Below are positions 7,826 to 17,075 of a DNA stretch of 64,000 nt, one piece after another. Position numbers and translations under genes: made by a program. Under the pieces are notes generated by a model. That model was not told the DNA's origin and did no database searches. It was given only the letters and a program-made list of their open reading frames with translations. The number at the start of each line of letters is the position of its first letter. The first letter of the stretch is position 1. Source of the DNA: Achromobacter sp. MYb9 (GTDB lineage: Bacteria; Pseudomonadota; Gammaproteobacteria; Burkholderiales; Burkholderiaceae_B); contig NZ_PCOQ01000012.1 of assembly GCF_002975275.1 (NCBI RefSeq), forward strand, positions 106,529 through 170,528, read 5' to 3'.

Positions 7826-9679
7826 ATGACCCCACTTCACGCTATGCCCCGGACGGCCGCGGTCCGCGCGCCCCACTCTACGCCGGGCGATGCGCCGGCA
7901 CCCGCCGGCTTGGCCGGCATCCTGCAAGAACGACTGCTGCGACCGCGCTACCAGCCCGTCGTCGACCTGTCGCATAGCCGCATCTACGGCCATGAAAGCC
8001 TGATCCGCGGGCCCGCCGACACCGCCTTGCACTTCCCGGACGCCCTGTTCGCCGAAGCGCGGCGCCAGGGGCTGCACCCGCAGCTGGAGCTGGCCAGCTT
8101 TCGGGCCGGCGCGCAAGGTTTCCAGGACAACGACGCAGCGGGCAAGCTGTTCCTGAACTTATCAGGATCGGCGCTGATTCATTATTGGACGCTGTGGGGC
8201 GACGACATGCCGCTGCGTCTTTTGAAGGACTGCACGCTGCCACCGTCCAGCATCATCGTCGAGCTGACCGAACAAGACCCGCTGTCGGACCACATGGACG
8301 AACTGGGCAGCGCGTTCGCCTGCCTGCGCGAATGCGGCATGCGCATCGCGCTGGACGATTACGGCGTGGGCAATTCAAACTTGCAGCTGTGGTCCGAAAT
8401 GCAGCCCGACCTGGTCAAGATCGACCGGTATTTCTTTGAAGGCATCGGCCAAAGCGACCGCAAGCAAAATATGGTGCGGGCCATCCTGAAAGTGGCGCAG
8501 CATCTGGGCACGGCCATCGTGGCCGAAGGCATAGAGACCGCGGAAGACCTTGCCGTGGTGCGCGAACTGGATATCCGGTACGCGCAAGGTTGGTTCCTGG
8601 GCCGGCCCGAGGAAACGCTGTTGACCGAGTTGACCGCGCCGCTGCGCGACTCGCTGCGGGTCCGCAGCCCCGCCCCGCTGTCGCAGCGTTCTGCCGGCGG
8701 CACCGCCGCCAGCCTGCGCGTGGAAGCGCCGGCCGCCTTGCTGAACCAGCACACCAACGACGATGTGCATCGGCTGTTCATCGAACACAAAAGCATGCAT
8801 GCCGTCGCGGTGGTCGACGGCGACAACCGCCCCGTGGGCATCATCAACCGCCGCGATTTCTCGGAACACTACGCGCAACGCTATACGCGTGAGCTGTTCG
8901 GCCGCGACGCGTGCTCGACGTTTATGAATGGCGAACCCGTCCTGGTGGACCTGAATGTGTCGATCGACCAGTTGAGCCATGTGCTGATTTCCGAAGACCA
9001 GCGCTACCTGATGGACGGCCTGATCATCACGCGGGACGGCCGTTACGACGGCCTGGCCACCGGCGAGACCCTGGTGCGGTCGGTCACCGAGATGCGGATC
9101 GAAGCCGCGCGCTACGCCAATCCGCTGACGTCGCTGCCCGGCAACATCCCCATCAGCCGGCACATCGCCACCTTGCTGGAAGACGCCGCGGACTTCACGA
9201 TCTGCTATGGCGACCTCAATAACTTCAAGCCATTCAACGACGTATACGGCTACTGGCGCGGCGACGACATGATCATGCTGACCGCCGAGGTCATCAAACG
9301 GCATTGCGACCCGCTGCGCGACTTCGTGGGGCATGTGGGCGGCGACGACTTCGTGGTGCTGTTCCGCAGCCTGGACTGGGTGCAGCGCGTGCAACGCATC
9401 ATCGCCGAGTTCAATGAACAGGCCATGGACCTGTACGACGACCAGGGCCGCCATAACGGGGGCATCGAAGCCGAAGACCGTTATGGCGTGCCGCGCTTCT
9501 TTCCGTTCGTGACACTGGGCGTGGGCGCGCTGACCGTCACGCCGTCTTTATGCGAGCGCATCCGCCCCGAGGACATCGCGTCGGCTGCCGCGCATGTCAA
9601 GCACAAGGTCAAGCATGGGAACCTGTCGCTGGTGATCGAACGCTACACCGGCGGCGCCCTGCCCCAGCTGGCCGACTAG
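7826..9679 (+). CDS. EAL-CBS-GGDEF cyclic-di-GMP signalling protein
   Basis: This 617-aa protein has no predicted signal or membrane segment. An N-terminal EAL phosphodiesterase domain (about 35-280) keeps the catalytic set: HESLIRG at 56-62 (EAL read as ESL), FLNLSG, ELTEQD, DDYGVG, KIDRYF and AEGIET. A tandem CBS region (about 300-430) follows, with [18 protein letters not shown]-terminal GGDEF domain (about 431-600) has signature GGDDF near 505-509; its metal motif reads DLNNFK, with one acidic residue replaced by Asn, and there is no RxxD inhibitory site. The EAL domain looks active; cyclase activity is doubtful. CBS domains suggest adenine-nucleotide sensing. It converges on a chemoreceptor gene. 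Confidence 0.92.
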   Translation: MTPLHAMPRTAAVRAPHSTPGDAPAPAGLAGILQERLLRPRYQPVVDLSHSRIYGHESLIRGPADTALHFPDALFAEARRQGLHPQLELASFRAGAQGFQDNDAAGKLFLNLSGSALIHYWTLWGDDMPLRLLKDCTLPPSSIIVELTEQDPLSDHMDELGSAFACLRECGMRIALDDYGVGNSNLQLWSEMQPDLVKIDRYFFEGIGQSDRKQNMVRAILKVAQHLGTAIVAEGIETAEDLAVVRELDIRYAQGWFLGRPEETLLTELTAPLRDSLRVRSPAPLSQRSAGGTAASLRVEAPAALLNQHTNDDVHRLFIEHKSMHAVAVVDGDNRPVGIINRRDFSEHYAQRYTRELFGRDACSTFMNGEPVLVDLNVSIDQLSHVLISEDQRYLMDGLIITRDGRYDGLATGETLVRSVTEMRIEAARYANPLTSLPGNIPISRHIATLLEDAADFTICYGDLNNFKPFNDVYGYWRGDDMIMLTAEVIKRHCDPLRDFVGHVGGDDFVVLFRSLDWVQRVQRIIAEFNEQAMDLYDDQGRHNGGIEAEDRYGVPRFFPFVTLGVGALTVTPSLCERIRPEDIASAAAHVKHKVKHGNLSLVIERYTGGALPQLAD

Positions 9680-11287
9680 CTGGCCGCTGGCCGAGGCCTG
9701 CACGGCGGCGGCATTCTGCGCCGCCTGCGCAATCTGGAACACGGCCACGGCGCGGCGCAGCCCTTGCGCCTGGAGTTCCAGCGCCGCGGCCGCCGCCGCG
9801 GTCTGTTCGACCATCGCGGCATTCTCCTGGGTGGACCGCTCGATATCGGCCACCGCGTCGTTCACCGACGCAATGCCCGCGGCCTGCTCGGCGGTGGCGC
9901 TGGAGATTTCGGCCACGATCTGCGTCACCCGGTCGACCGACACCATCATGTCGCGCATGGTATCGCCCGCCAGGTGCACCTGGCGCACGCCGGCCTCGAC
10001 GCGCACCGCGGAATCTTCGATCAAGCCTTTGATTTCGCGTGCCGCCTGCGCGCTGCGCTGCGCCAGCGAACGCACTTCGCCCGCCACCACGGCAAACCCT
10101 TTGCCCTGCTCGCCGGCCCGCGCCGCTTCCACCGCGGCATTCAGCGCCAGGATGTTCGTCTGGAACGCGATGCTGTCCACCACGCCGACAATCTCGCCGA
10201 TTCGGCGGGCGCTGTCCGCAATGCCCTGCATGCTCTGCACGACCTCGTTCACCGCCTGGCCGCCGCGCTGCGCCAGCTGGGTGGCGCTTTCGGCCTGGCG
10301 GCTGGCCTGGTCCGCGTTGCCGGCGGTCATCTGGACCGTATGCGCCAACTGAGTCATGTTGGCCGCGGCCTCTTGCAGCGAACCCGCCTGCCGCGCGGTG
10401 CGATCGGACATGTCCGCCCCGCCTGCGGCAATTTCGCCAGACCCGGTGTGGATTTCCTCGACGCCCAGGCGCACCGAGGCGACGGCGGCCGACAGCCCCG
10501 TCTGCATGCGGCGCATGGCTGAATACAGCACGCCGATCTCGTTGTCGCCCCGCATGGCGATGGCGCCCGTCAAGTCGCCGTCCGCGATGCGGTCGAAGTG
10601 CGCGCCGGCCTCGTTCAGCGGCCGCAAGATGCTGCGGCGGAACGCCAGCCGGATCAGTACGGCCAGCAGCAGCACGATGCCCAACACGCCGGCCGCGACC
10701 AGGATCACCCGCTCCAGCGTCTGGCTGGCGCCCGCCACCGCTGCCTGCCCCTGCTGCCGCGAATAGGCCTGATAGGCATCCGCCTGCTTGACGTAGGCAG
10801 CGCCGCTTCCGGGCAGCACCTTGTCCACCAAGCGGTTGACCTCGATCCCGTTCCAGCCCTGGATCGCCTTTTGCATGGGCACGAGCGTCTGGTCGGCGAA
10901 GGCGGCATAGGCCTTCAGCATCTGGTCGAACAGCGGGCCGCCCTGGGCGCTGACATCCGGGTTGCCCCGCAGACGCGCCAAGCTGGCACCGGCCTGTTTC
11001 AACAGCACATCCGCCTGCGCCAGGGATTCGTCGCGAGCCGCTTCCAGGCCGCCTTCCATCCCTGTCTTGGCGTCGGTCAGCGCGGCGCGGGCCTGAAACA
11101 GGCGGCTGGTCATGTCCGCCAGGTCGCTGGCGCGTTCGATGCTGCCGCGGCCCAACGCCTCGATATCGGCCCGGTTGTCGCGCAGCACCGCGATGCCCGC
11201 TGCCGCCGCTACCGCGAACAGCACCACAAACAACGCCAGAATGGCGGAGACCGCCGTGGTGACCCTGAGATTTTTCCGCATATCCAT
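9548..11287 (-). CDS. Methyl-accepting chemotaxis protein
   Basis: The 579-aa chemoreceptor has a membrane segment at about residues 10-32, a helical periplasmic four-helix-bundle-like sensor, a second membrane segment ([19 protein letters not shown]), a HAMP domain starting [12 protein letters not shown], and a signalling hairpin whose tip reads [20 protein letters not shown]. The start at 11287 (MDMRKNL) has AGGA 9 bases upstream. The last 40 or so residues after the helical bundle are low in family similarity and are read antisense to the end of the EAL-CBS-GGDEF gene. The two coding regions overlap tail to tail by 132 bp. The ligand is unknown. Confidence 0.93.
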   Translation of the reverse strand: MDMRKNLRVTTAVSAILALFVVLFAVAAAAGIAVLRDNRADIEALGRGSIERASDLADMTSRLFQARAALTDAKTGMEGGLEAARDESLAQADVLLKQAGASLARLRGNPDVSAQGGPLFDQMLKAYAAFADQTLVPMQKAIQGWNGIEVNRLVDKVLPGSGAAYVKQADAYQAYSRQQGQAAVAGASQTLERVILVAAGVLGIVLLLAVLIRLAFRRSILRPLNEAGAHFDRIADGDLTGAIAMRGDNEIGVLYSAMRRMQTGLSAAVASVRLGVEEIHTGSGEIAAGGADMSDRTARQAGSLQEAAANMTQLAHTVQMTAGNADQASRQAESATQLAQRGGQAVNEVVQSMQGIADSARRIGEIVGVVDSIAFQTNILALNAAVEAARAGEQGKGFAVVAGEVRSLAQRSAQAAREIKGLIEDSAVRVEAGVRQVHLAGDTMRDMMVSVDRVTQIVAEISSATAEQAAGIASVNDAVADIERSTQENAAMVEQTAAAAAALELQAQGLRRAVAVFQIAQAAQNAAAVQASASGQLVGQLGQGAAGVAFDHQRQVPMLDLVLDMRGSRRDVLGADALA

Positions 11288-11325
11288 CCGTATATATCCT
11301 GGCGCCAGAGGCGCAGTGCAACGGA

Positions 11326-11352
11326 TTATGGGCATCCAGTTTGGCAATTTCT
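11326..11352 (-). promoter_or_regulatory. Possible sigma-28 (FliA) promoter of the chemoreceptor gene
   Basis: The minus strand shows GCCCATAA (11326-11333), one mismatch from the FliA -10 GCCGATAA. Eleven bases upstream is AGAAATTG, a poor -35 match (4 of 8). It lies about 40 bp upstream of the start codon. FliA control is usual for chemoreceptors, which is the main support. Confidence 0.35.
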
Positions 11353-11510
11353 TGACACAACCTGGCCAGGCGCATGACGAACGCCCGTCATGAAACTGCG
11401 CTTTTGCGAACAGGAACCCCGTATTAAGCAATTGTGAATTGGCAGCGGCACGGCCTTGCGGCACATTCGATGCTGTACCGAACCATTCCCCTCATCCCTA
11501 CAGCAGCCCT

Positions 11511-12671
11511 ATGCCTCACGCCTCTCACGATTACCAGGACATCCGCGAAGCCGTGCGCGACCTTTGCGCCCAATTCCCCGGCGAATATTTCCGCAAGGTC
11601 GACGAAGAACGCGGCTATCCCGAAGACTTTGTCCGCGCGTTGACCGAGGCCGGCTGGCTGGCCGCGCTGATCCCGCAGGAATACGGCGGCTCGGGCCTGG
11701 GCTTGACCGAGGCGTCGGTCATCATGGAAGAGATCAATCGCAGTGGCGGCAACTCCGGCGCCTGCCACGGCCAGATGTACAACATGGGCACGCTGCTGCG
11801 CCATGGGTCCGAAGCCCAGAAGCGCGAATATCTGCCCCGCATCGCCGCCGGCGAATTGCGCCTGCAATCCATGGGCGTCACCGAGCCCACCACCGGCACC
11901 GACACCACCAAGATCAAGACCACCGCCGTGCGCCGTGGCGACCGCTACGTGATCAACGGCCAGAAGGTGTGGATCTCGCGCGTGCAGCATTCCGACCTGA
12001 TGATCCTGCTGGCGCGTACCACGCCGCTGGACCAGGTCACGCGCAAGTCGGAAGGCATGTCGATCTTCCTGGTGGATCTGCATCACGCCGTCAAGCACGG
12101 CATGACGATCCGCCCCATCCCCAACATGGTCAATCACGAGACCAACGAGCTGTTCTTCGACAATCTGGAAATCCCCGTCGAGAACCTGATCGGCGAAGAA
12201 GGCAAAGGCTTCAAATACATCCTGGACGGCCTGAACGCCGAACGCACCCTGATTGCCGCCGAATGCATCGGCGACGGCTACTGGTTCGTGGACAAGGTCA
12301 CCGCTTACGCCAAGGAACGCATGGTGTTCGGCCGGCCCATCGGCCAGAATCAAGGCGTGCAGTTCCCCATCGCGCGCGCCCACATCAACGTGGAAGCCGC
12401 CAGCCTGATGCGCTACGAGGCCTGCCGGCTGTTCGACGCCCACCAGCCCTGCGGCGCCCAGGCCAACATGGCCAAGCTGCTGGCCGCCGACGCGTCCTGG
12501 GAAGCCGCCAATGCCTGCTTGCAGTTCCATGGCGGGTTCGGCTTCGCGACCGAGTACGACGTCGAACGCAAATTCCGCGAGACGCGGCTGTATCAGGTGG
12601 CGCCCATCTCCACCAACCTGATCCTGTCCTACGTCGCCGAACACATCCTGGGCCTGCCCCGCTCTTTCTGA
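11511..12671 (+). CDS. Acyl-CoA dehydrogenase family protein
   Basis: This 386-aa flavoprotein has the acyl-CoA dehydrogenase layout: N-terminal helical domain (EYGGSGLGLTEASVI), central beta domain (GVTEPTTGTDTTKIKTTA, FAD contact VWISRVQHSDLMI) and C-terminal helical domain (GLNAERTLIAAECIG, QFHGGFGFATEYDVER). It would oxidise an acyl-CoA at the alpha-beta bond and pass electrons to ETF. The C-terminal position that usually reads YEGT reads YQVAPIST, so the canonical catalytic Glu is absent; the helix-G Glu in NAERT, the base used by isovaleryl-CoA-type enzymes, is present. The ATG at 11511 fits family length. The MmgE/PrpD gene follows after 13 bp, so the pair is probably an operon. Confidence 0.88.
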   Translation: MPHASHDYQDIREAVRDLCAQFPGEYFRKVDEERGYPEDFVRALTEAGWLAALIPQEYGGSGLGLTEASVIMEEINRSGGNSGACHGQMYNMGTLLRHGSEAQKREYLPRIAAGELRLQSMGVTEPTTGTDTTKIKTTAVRRGDRYVINGQKVWISRVQHSDLMILLARTTPLDQVTRKSEGMSIFLVDLHHAVKHGMTIRPIPNMVNHETNELFFDNLEIPVENLIGEEGKGFKYILDGLNAERTLIAAECIGDGYWFVDKVTAYAKERMVFGRPIGQNQGVQFPIARAHINVEAASLMRYEACRLFDAHQPCGAQANMAKLLAADASWEAANACLQFHGGFGFATEYDVERKFRETRLYQVAPISTNLILSYVAEHILGLPRSF

Positions 12672-12684
12672 TCCGACCACGCTC

Positions 12685-14061
12685 ATGAACGCAGCCAAAG
12701 ACACCCCCCACCTAAGCGCCGAACTGGCGGCCTTTGCGGCCAACCTGCGGTACGAGGACATCCCGGCGCCGGTGTTGCGCCGCGCCGAGGACCTGCTCCT
12801 GGATTGCCTGGCCTCGATCCTGGCCGGCGCCTCCGCCCGCGCCGTGCAAGCGATCGACCGCTATGCCACGGCCATGGGGCCCGCCGACGGCCCCAGCGAA
12901 GTGCTGATCACCCGCCGCCGCACGTCGCCGATGTTCGCCGCGATGGTCAATGCGGCCGCCGCCCACGTGGTCGAACAGGACGACGTCCATAACGGTTCGG
13001 TATTCCATCCCGCCGCCGTCGTGTTCCCGCCCGCGCTGGCCGTGGCGCAAGCGCTGGGCAGCTCGGGCCGCGACCTGCTGACGGCTGCCGTCGCGGGCTA
13101 CGAAGTCGGCATTCGCGTCGGCGAGTTCCTTGGCCGTTCGCACTATAAGATCTTCCACACCACGGGCACCGCGGGCACCCTGGCCGCCGCCGTCACCACC
13201 GGCCACCTGCTCAAGCTGTCCCCGGAACAGATGTTGCACGCGCTGGGCTCGGCCGGCACCCAGGCCGCCGGCCTGTGGGAATTCCTGCGCGACGCCGCCG
13301 ATTCCAAGCAATTGCACACCGCCAAGGCCGCCGCCGACGGCATCACCGCCGCCTATCTGGCGCGGGAAGGCTTCACCGGCGCCCGCCACATCCTGGAAGG
13401 CCCGCAAGGCATGGCGGCCGGCATGTCGACCGACGCCGACCCCGCCAAACTCTGCGACCGCCTGGGCGAACGCTGGGCGCTGGCCGAAACCTCGTTCAAG
13501 TTTCATGCGTCCTGCCGCCACACCCACCCGGCCGCCGACGCGCTGCAGCAGGCCCTGCGTGACAACAACCTGACCGAAGCCGATGTGGCGCGCGTCGTGG
13601 CCCATGTGCACCAGGGCGCCATCGACGTGCTGGGCCCGGTCGTCAATCCGCAGACCGTGCACCAGTCGAAGTTCTCGATGGGCACCGTGCTGGCGCTGAT
13701 CGCCCGCAAGGGCCGCGCCGGCCTTGCCGAATTCGACGCCGGCCTGGACGACCCGGCAGTGGCGGACTTCCGCGGCAAGGTCGAGATGATGCTGGACGAA
13801 GAAGTCGACAGCGCTTATCCGCAGCGCTGGATCGGCAAGGTCACCGTGACCACCCGCGACGGCCGCACGGTTCACGGCCGCGTCGACGAACCCAAGGGCG
13901 ACCCCGGCAATACGCTCAGCCGCCCCGAAATCGAAGACAAGACGCTTAGCCTGGGCCGCTACGCGGATGCCGCGACGGAACCGGAATTGCGCGGGTTGAT
14001 CGCCACGATCTGGGGCTTGGAAAGCCTGACCAAGGTGGACGCATTGCTGTCGCGCAAATAA
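12685..14061 (+). CDS. MmgE/PrpD family protein
   Basis: The 458-aa protein belongs to the 2-methylcitrate dehydratase / iminodisuccinate epimerase / cis-aconitate decarboxylase fold family. Supporting segments are the N-terminal helical domain with LLLDCLASILAGASARA, AAAAHVVEQDDVHNGSVFHPAAVV (about 91-114), FKFHASCRHTHPAADA (about 271-286) and KFSMGTVLALI. Members act on small di- or tricarboxylates; the specific reaction cannot be read from sequence. Only 13 bp separate it from the acyl-CoA dehydrogenase gene, and it has no obvious ribosome-binding site, which suggests coupling. No prpBC genes are nearby, so methylcitrate-cycle function is unlikely. Confidence 0.88.
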   Translation: MNAAKDTPHLSAELAAFAANLRYEDIPAPVLRRAEDLLLDCLASILAGASARAVQAIDRYATAMGPADGPSEVLITRRRTSPMFAAMVNAAAAHVVEQDDVHNGSVFHPAAVVFPPALAVAQALGSSGRDLLTAAVAGYEVGIRVGEFLGRSHYKIFHTTGTAGTLAAAVTTGHLLKLSPEQMLHALGSAGTQAAGLWEFLRDAADSKQLHTAKAAADGITAAYLAREGFTGARHILEGPQGMAAGMSTDADPAKLCDRLGERWALAETSFKFHASCRHTHPAADALQQALRDNNLTEADVARVVAHVHQGAIDVLGPVVNPQTVHQSKFSMGTVLALIARKGRAGLAEFDAGLDDPAVADFRGKVEMMLDEEVDSAYPQRWIGKVTVTTRDGRTVHGRVDEPKGDPGNTLSRPEIEDKTLSLGRYADAATEPELRGLIATIWGLESLTKVDALLSRK

Positions 14062-14081
14062 CGCGCAACCCGCTTAGGCGC

Positions 14082-14807
14082 TTAAACCAGGGCCGCGCGT
14101 TGCGCGCGGACCAGGCTGGCGATGCCGCCTTCGGCCAGCACCAGCATCGTGTCCAGTTCGGCGCGGGTGAAGGTTGCGCCTTCGCCTGTGCCCTGTACTT
14201 CCACGAATGCGCCGCTGCCCGTCATGATGACGTTCACGTCGGCGTCGCACGCCGAGTCTTCCTGATAGTCCAGGTCCAGTACCGAGCGGCCTTGCACCAG
14301 GCCGACCGATACCGCCGCGACCGCGTCGCGGATCGGATTGACGGCCAGGTCGCCGCGCTTCATCAGCAAGGCCACGGCATCCGCCGCCGCCACCCAGGCG
14401 CCGGTGATGCTGGCGCAACGCGTGCCGCCATCGGCCTGCAGCACATCGCAATCCAGGTGCAGCGTGCGCTCGCCCAGGGCCTTCATATCGAACACGGCGC
14501 GCAGGCTGCGGCCGATCAGGCGCTGGATTTCCTGCGTGCGGCCGCTTTGCTTGCCGCGCGCGGCTTCGCGGTCACCGCGCGTGTGCGTGGCGCGCGGCAG
14601 CATGCCGTATTCCGCCGTGACCCAGCCCTCGCCCTTGCCTTTCAGGAACGGCGGCACCTTTTCCAGGACGCTGGCGGTGCAAAGCACATGCGTGTTGCCG
14701 GCCTTCACCAGCACCGACCCTTCTGCGTAGCGCGTAAAGCCGCGTTCCAGGCTGAACGGCCGCAATTCGTCGACGGCGCGGCCGGACGGACGGGCGATGG
14801 TGGGCAT
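14082..14807 (-). CDS. rph: Ribonuclease PH
   Basis: The 241-aa phosphorolytic exoribonuclease trims tRNA 3' ends. It begins [17 protein letters not shown] and has the RNase PH core: [53 protein letters not shown] (phosphate-binding), [20 protein letters not shown], and [19 protein letters not shown] with catalytic acidic residues. The frame extends upstream to 14852, but the ATG at 14807 gives the normal length. It is divergent from yicC over 118 bp; a TACAAT -10-like element on its strand lies at 14851-14856. Confidence 0.97.
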   Translation of the reverse strand: MPTIARPSGRAVDELRPFSLERGFTRYAEGSVLVKAGNTHVLCTASVLEKVPPFLKGKGEGWVTAEYGMLPRATHTRGDREAARGKQSGRTQEIQRLIGRSLRAVFDMKALGERTLHLDCDVLQADGGTRCASITGAWVAAADAVALLMKRGDLAVNPIRDAVAAVSVGLVQGRSVLDLDYQEDSACDADVNVIMTGSGAFVEVQGTGEGATFTRAELDTMLVLAEGGIASLVRAQRAALV

Positions 14808-14925
14808 AGTGGTCACAGGCAGACTCCAGACATGAACATTGATTCGCGGCATTGTACGGGCACGCGCCGCAGGAAATCCCCGCTTGGAGTATCCTGCCGC
14901 GATATATCACCAGGGAACGCCCATC

Positions 14926-15858
14926 ATGATTCGCAGCATGACCGCCTTCGGCAACGCCCGAGCAGATCTGGAGCAAGGCACGCTTGCCATCGAACTGCGC
15001 AGCGTCAACAGCCGCTTCCTAGACCTGTATTTCCGCCTGCCCGACGAACTGCGGCACGTCGAGACGCCGCTGCGCGAATTGCTGACCGCCAACCTGGCGC
15101 GCGGCAAGGTCGAAATTCGCGTCTCGTTCACCCGCACTGCCAGCACCGACCTGTCCAAGCTGGACCCCGCCTGGCTTGAAAGCCTGGCCGAGCAGCTACA
15201 GGCCGCCCGCCGTATCGTCCCCGACATCGCGCCGCCCCGGCTGGTGGAATTGTTCAATTGGCCCGGCCAACGCGGCAATGACGCGCTTGACCCGCAAATC
15301 TGGGGCGCGGCATGCCTGCAGGCGGGTCAGCAGGCGCTGACGCAGTTGCAAGAGGGCCGCGCCCGCGAAGGCGAACGCCTGGCCGGCATGATGCGCGAAT
15401 GCGCCGATGGCGTGGCGCGCGTCGTCGACATCGTGCAGGCGCATCTGCCCCAACTGCTGTCGGACCACCGCGACAAGCTGGCCGCCAAGCTGCGCGAAAG
15501 CGTGGAATCGGCCTTTCCGGGCGGTTTCACCCATATCTCGGGCGCGGAACTGTCGGAACGGCTTTCGCAAGAGGCCAACCTGTTTGCGTTGCGCATCGAC
15601 GTGGCCGAAGAGCTGTCGCGCCTGCGTTCGCACCTGGAAGAGCTGCGCCATCTGCTGACCGACGGCGGCGGCAAGTCCGCCACGGGTAAGAAGAACGCGG
15701 GCAGCGCCGGCAAACGCCTGGACTTCCTGTTCCAGGAAATGAACCGCGAAGCCAATACACTGGGCTCCAAGGCGGGCAGCATGGAAGTGACGCGCGCCGC
15801 CATGGACTTGAAGCTGCTGATCGAGCAGATGCGCGAGCAAGCCCAGAACATCGAATAA
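14926..15858 (+). CDS. yicC: YicC family endoribonuclease
   Basis: The 310-aa protein begins MIRSMTAFGNA, the family's typical start, and ends LIEQMREQAQNIE, the typical YicC end. The middle has VNSRFLDLYFRLPDELR and GKRLDFLFQEMNREANTLGSK (C-terminal domain). YicC proteins are endoribonucleases involved in RNA turnover and, in E. coli, RyhB decay. An AGGGA ribosome-binding site precedes the ATG at 14926. In related genomes yicC commonly precedes gmk; here about 10.8 kb of other genes intervene. Confidence 0.95.
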   Translation: MIRSMTAFGNARADLEQGTLAIELRSVNSRFLDLYFRLPDELRHVETPLRELLTANLARGKVEIRVSFTRTASTDLSKLDPAWLESLAEQLQAARRIVPDIAPPRLVELFNWPGQRGNDALDPQIWGAACLQAGQQALTQLQEGRAREGERLAGMMRECADGVARVVDIVQAHLPQLLSDHRDKLAAKLRESVESAFPGGFTHISGAELSERLSQEANLFALRIDVAEELSRLRSHLEELRHLLTDGGGKSATGKKNAGSAGKRLDFLFQEMNREANTLGSKAGSMEVTRAAMDLKLLIEQMREQAQNIE

Positions 15859-15883
15859 TCACGCCTTACGCGGAACCCGGTCC

Positions 15884-17050
15884 ATGCAACGTGTCGTCAT
15901 CATTGGCGGAGGCGCCATGGGCAGCTCCGTGGCCTATTTCCTGAGCCTTGTGCCCGGCGCGTTCGATGTGACCGTGATCGAACGCGACCCGACCTACGCG
16001 CAAGCCTCTTCCGCGCTGTCCGCCAGTTCGATCCGCCAGCAGTTCACCAGCCCGGTCAATATCGGCATGTCGCAAGCGGGCATCGCATTTCTTCGCGCGC
16101 TGGGTTCCACCCTGTATGTCGACGACCCGGCGCCCGACGTGGGCCTGACCGAACCCGGCTACCTGTACCTGGCCAGCCCGGCGGGCAGTGCCGCGCTGCG
16201 TGACAACCATGCCACGCAGATCGCGCACGGCGTGGACGTTGCCCTGCTCCAGCCCGCCGAACTGGACGCGCGTTTTCCGTGGCTGCATACCGGTGATCTG
16301 GCGCTGGGCGCGCTGGGCCTGTCCGGCGAAGGCTGGTTCGACGGCTACGGGCTGATGCAGGCGCTGCGCAACAAGGCCATTGCCCAGGGCGTGCGCTACG
16401 TGCGCGCGGAGGCGGTGGGATTGCTGCGAGAAGGTTCCCGGCTCAATGGCGTCTGGCTCGACAAGGGCGCAGCCCTGGCCTGCGACGCGGTCGTCAACGC
16501 AGCCGGCCCCTGGGCCACCCGTGTGGCCCGGTGGGCGGGCATCGATCTTCCGGTGCGGGCACGGCGCCGCACCGTATTCAGTTTCAGTTGCCCGCAAGCG
16601 CTGCCCCGGTGCCCCTTGCTGATCGACCCCTCGGGCATCTGGTTCCGCCCCGAAGGCGGCAGGTTCCTGTGCGGCTTCGCGCCCGACCCGTCGGACGATG
16701 CCGACGACATGCCGCTGGAAGCGCAGCATGAAGCGTTTGATTCCCATGTGTGGCCGTTACTGGCGCAGCGCGTGCCCGCGTTTGAAGCGGTGCGGGTCCA
16801 AAGCGCCTGGGCCGGTTACTACGAGATGAACCTGTTCGACCAGAACGCCATCATTGGCGCCCATCCCGACTGCCCCAACCTGTTCTTCGTCAACGGTTTC
16901 TCGGGGCACGGCTTGCAACAGGCGCCCGCCGCGGGACGCGGCATCGCGGAGCTGCTGGCCCATGGCGAATACCGCAGCCTGGACCTGTCGCCCCTGTCGT
17001 TTCAACGCATTCTGGACAACCGTCCGCTGCGGGAAAAGAACATCATTTAA
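15884..17050 (+). CDS. FAD-dependent oxidoreductase (DAO family)
   Basis: The 388-aa protein opens with a Rossmann dinucleotide-binding motif (VVIIGGGAMGSSVAYFLS, GxGxxG at about 7-12) and an acidic strand end (VTVIERD). It closes with the second FAD contact NGFSGHGLQQAPAAGRGIAE (about 344-363). This is the D-amino-acid oxidase/glycine oxidase/sarcosine oxidase fold, oxidising a primary or secondary amine. SSALSASSIRQQFTSPVNIG is typical of a subgroup close to FAD-dependent dehydrogenases such as human FOXRED1. The substrate is unknown. It starts 25 bp after yicC and may be co-transcribed with it. Confidence 0.88.
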   Translation: MQRVVIIGGGAMGSSVAYFLSLVPGAFDVTVIERDPTYAQASSALSASSIRQQFTSPVNIGMSQAGIAFLRALGSTLYVDDPAPDVGLTEPGYLYLASPAGSAALRDNHATQIAHGVDVALLQPAELDARFPWLHTGDLALGALGLSGEGWFDGYGLMQALRNKAIAQGVRYVRAEAVGLLREGSRLNGVWLDKGAALACDAVVNAAGPWATRVARWAGIDLPVRARRRTVFSFSCPQALPRCPLLIDPSGIWFRPEGGRFLCGFAPDPSDDADDMPLEAQHEAFDSHVWPLLAQRVPAFEAVRVQSAWAGYYEMNLFDQNAIIGAHPDCPNLFFVNGFSGHGLQQAPAAGRGIAELLAHGEYRSLDLSPLSFQRILDNRPLREKNII

Positions 17051-17075
17051 GTGATGCCCCCTTCCGCAGAGAGGG

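Noticed and set aside
12685..14061. 2-methylcitrate dehydratase PrpD proper
   Set aside because: No prpB, prpC or acnD neighbours, and the partner is an acyl-CoA dehydrogenase; only the superfamily can be supported.
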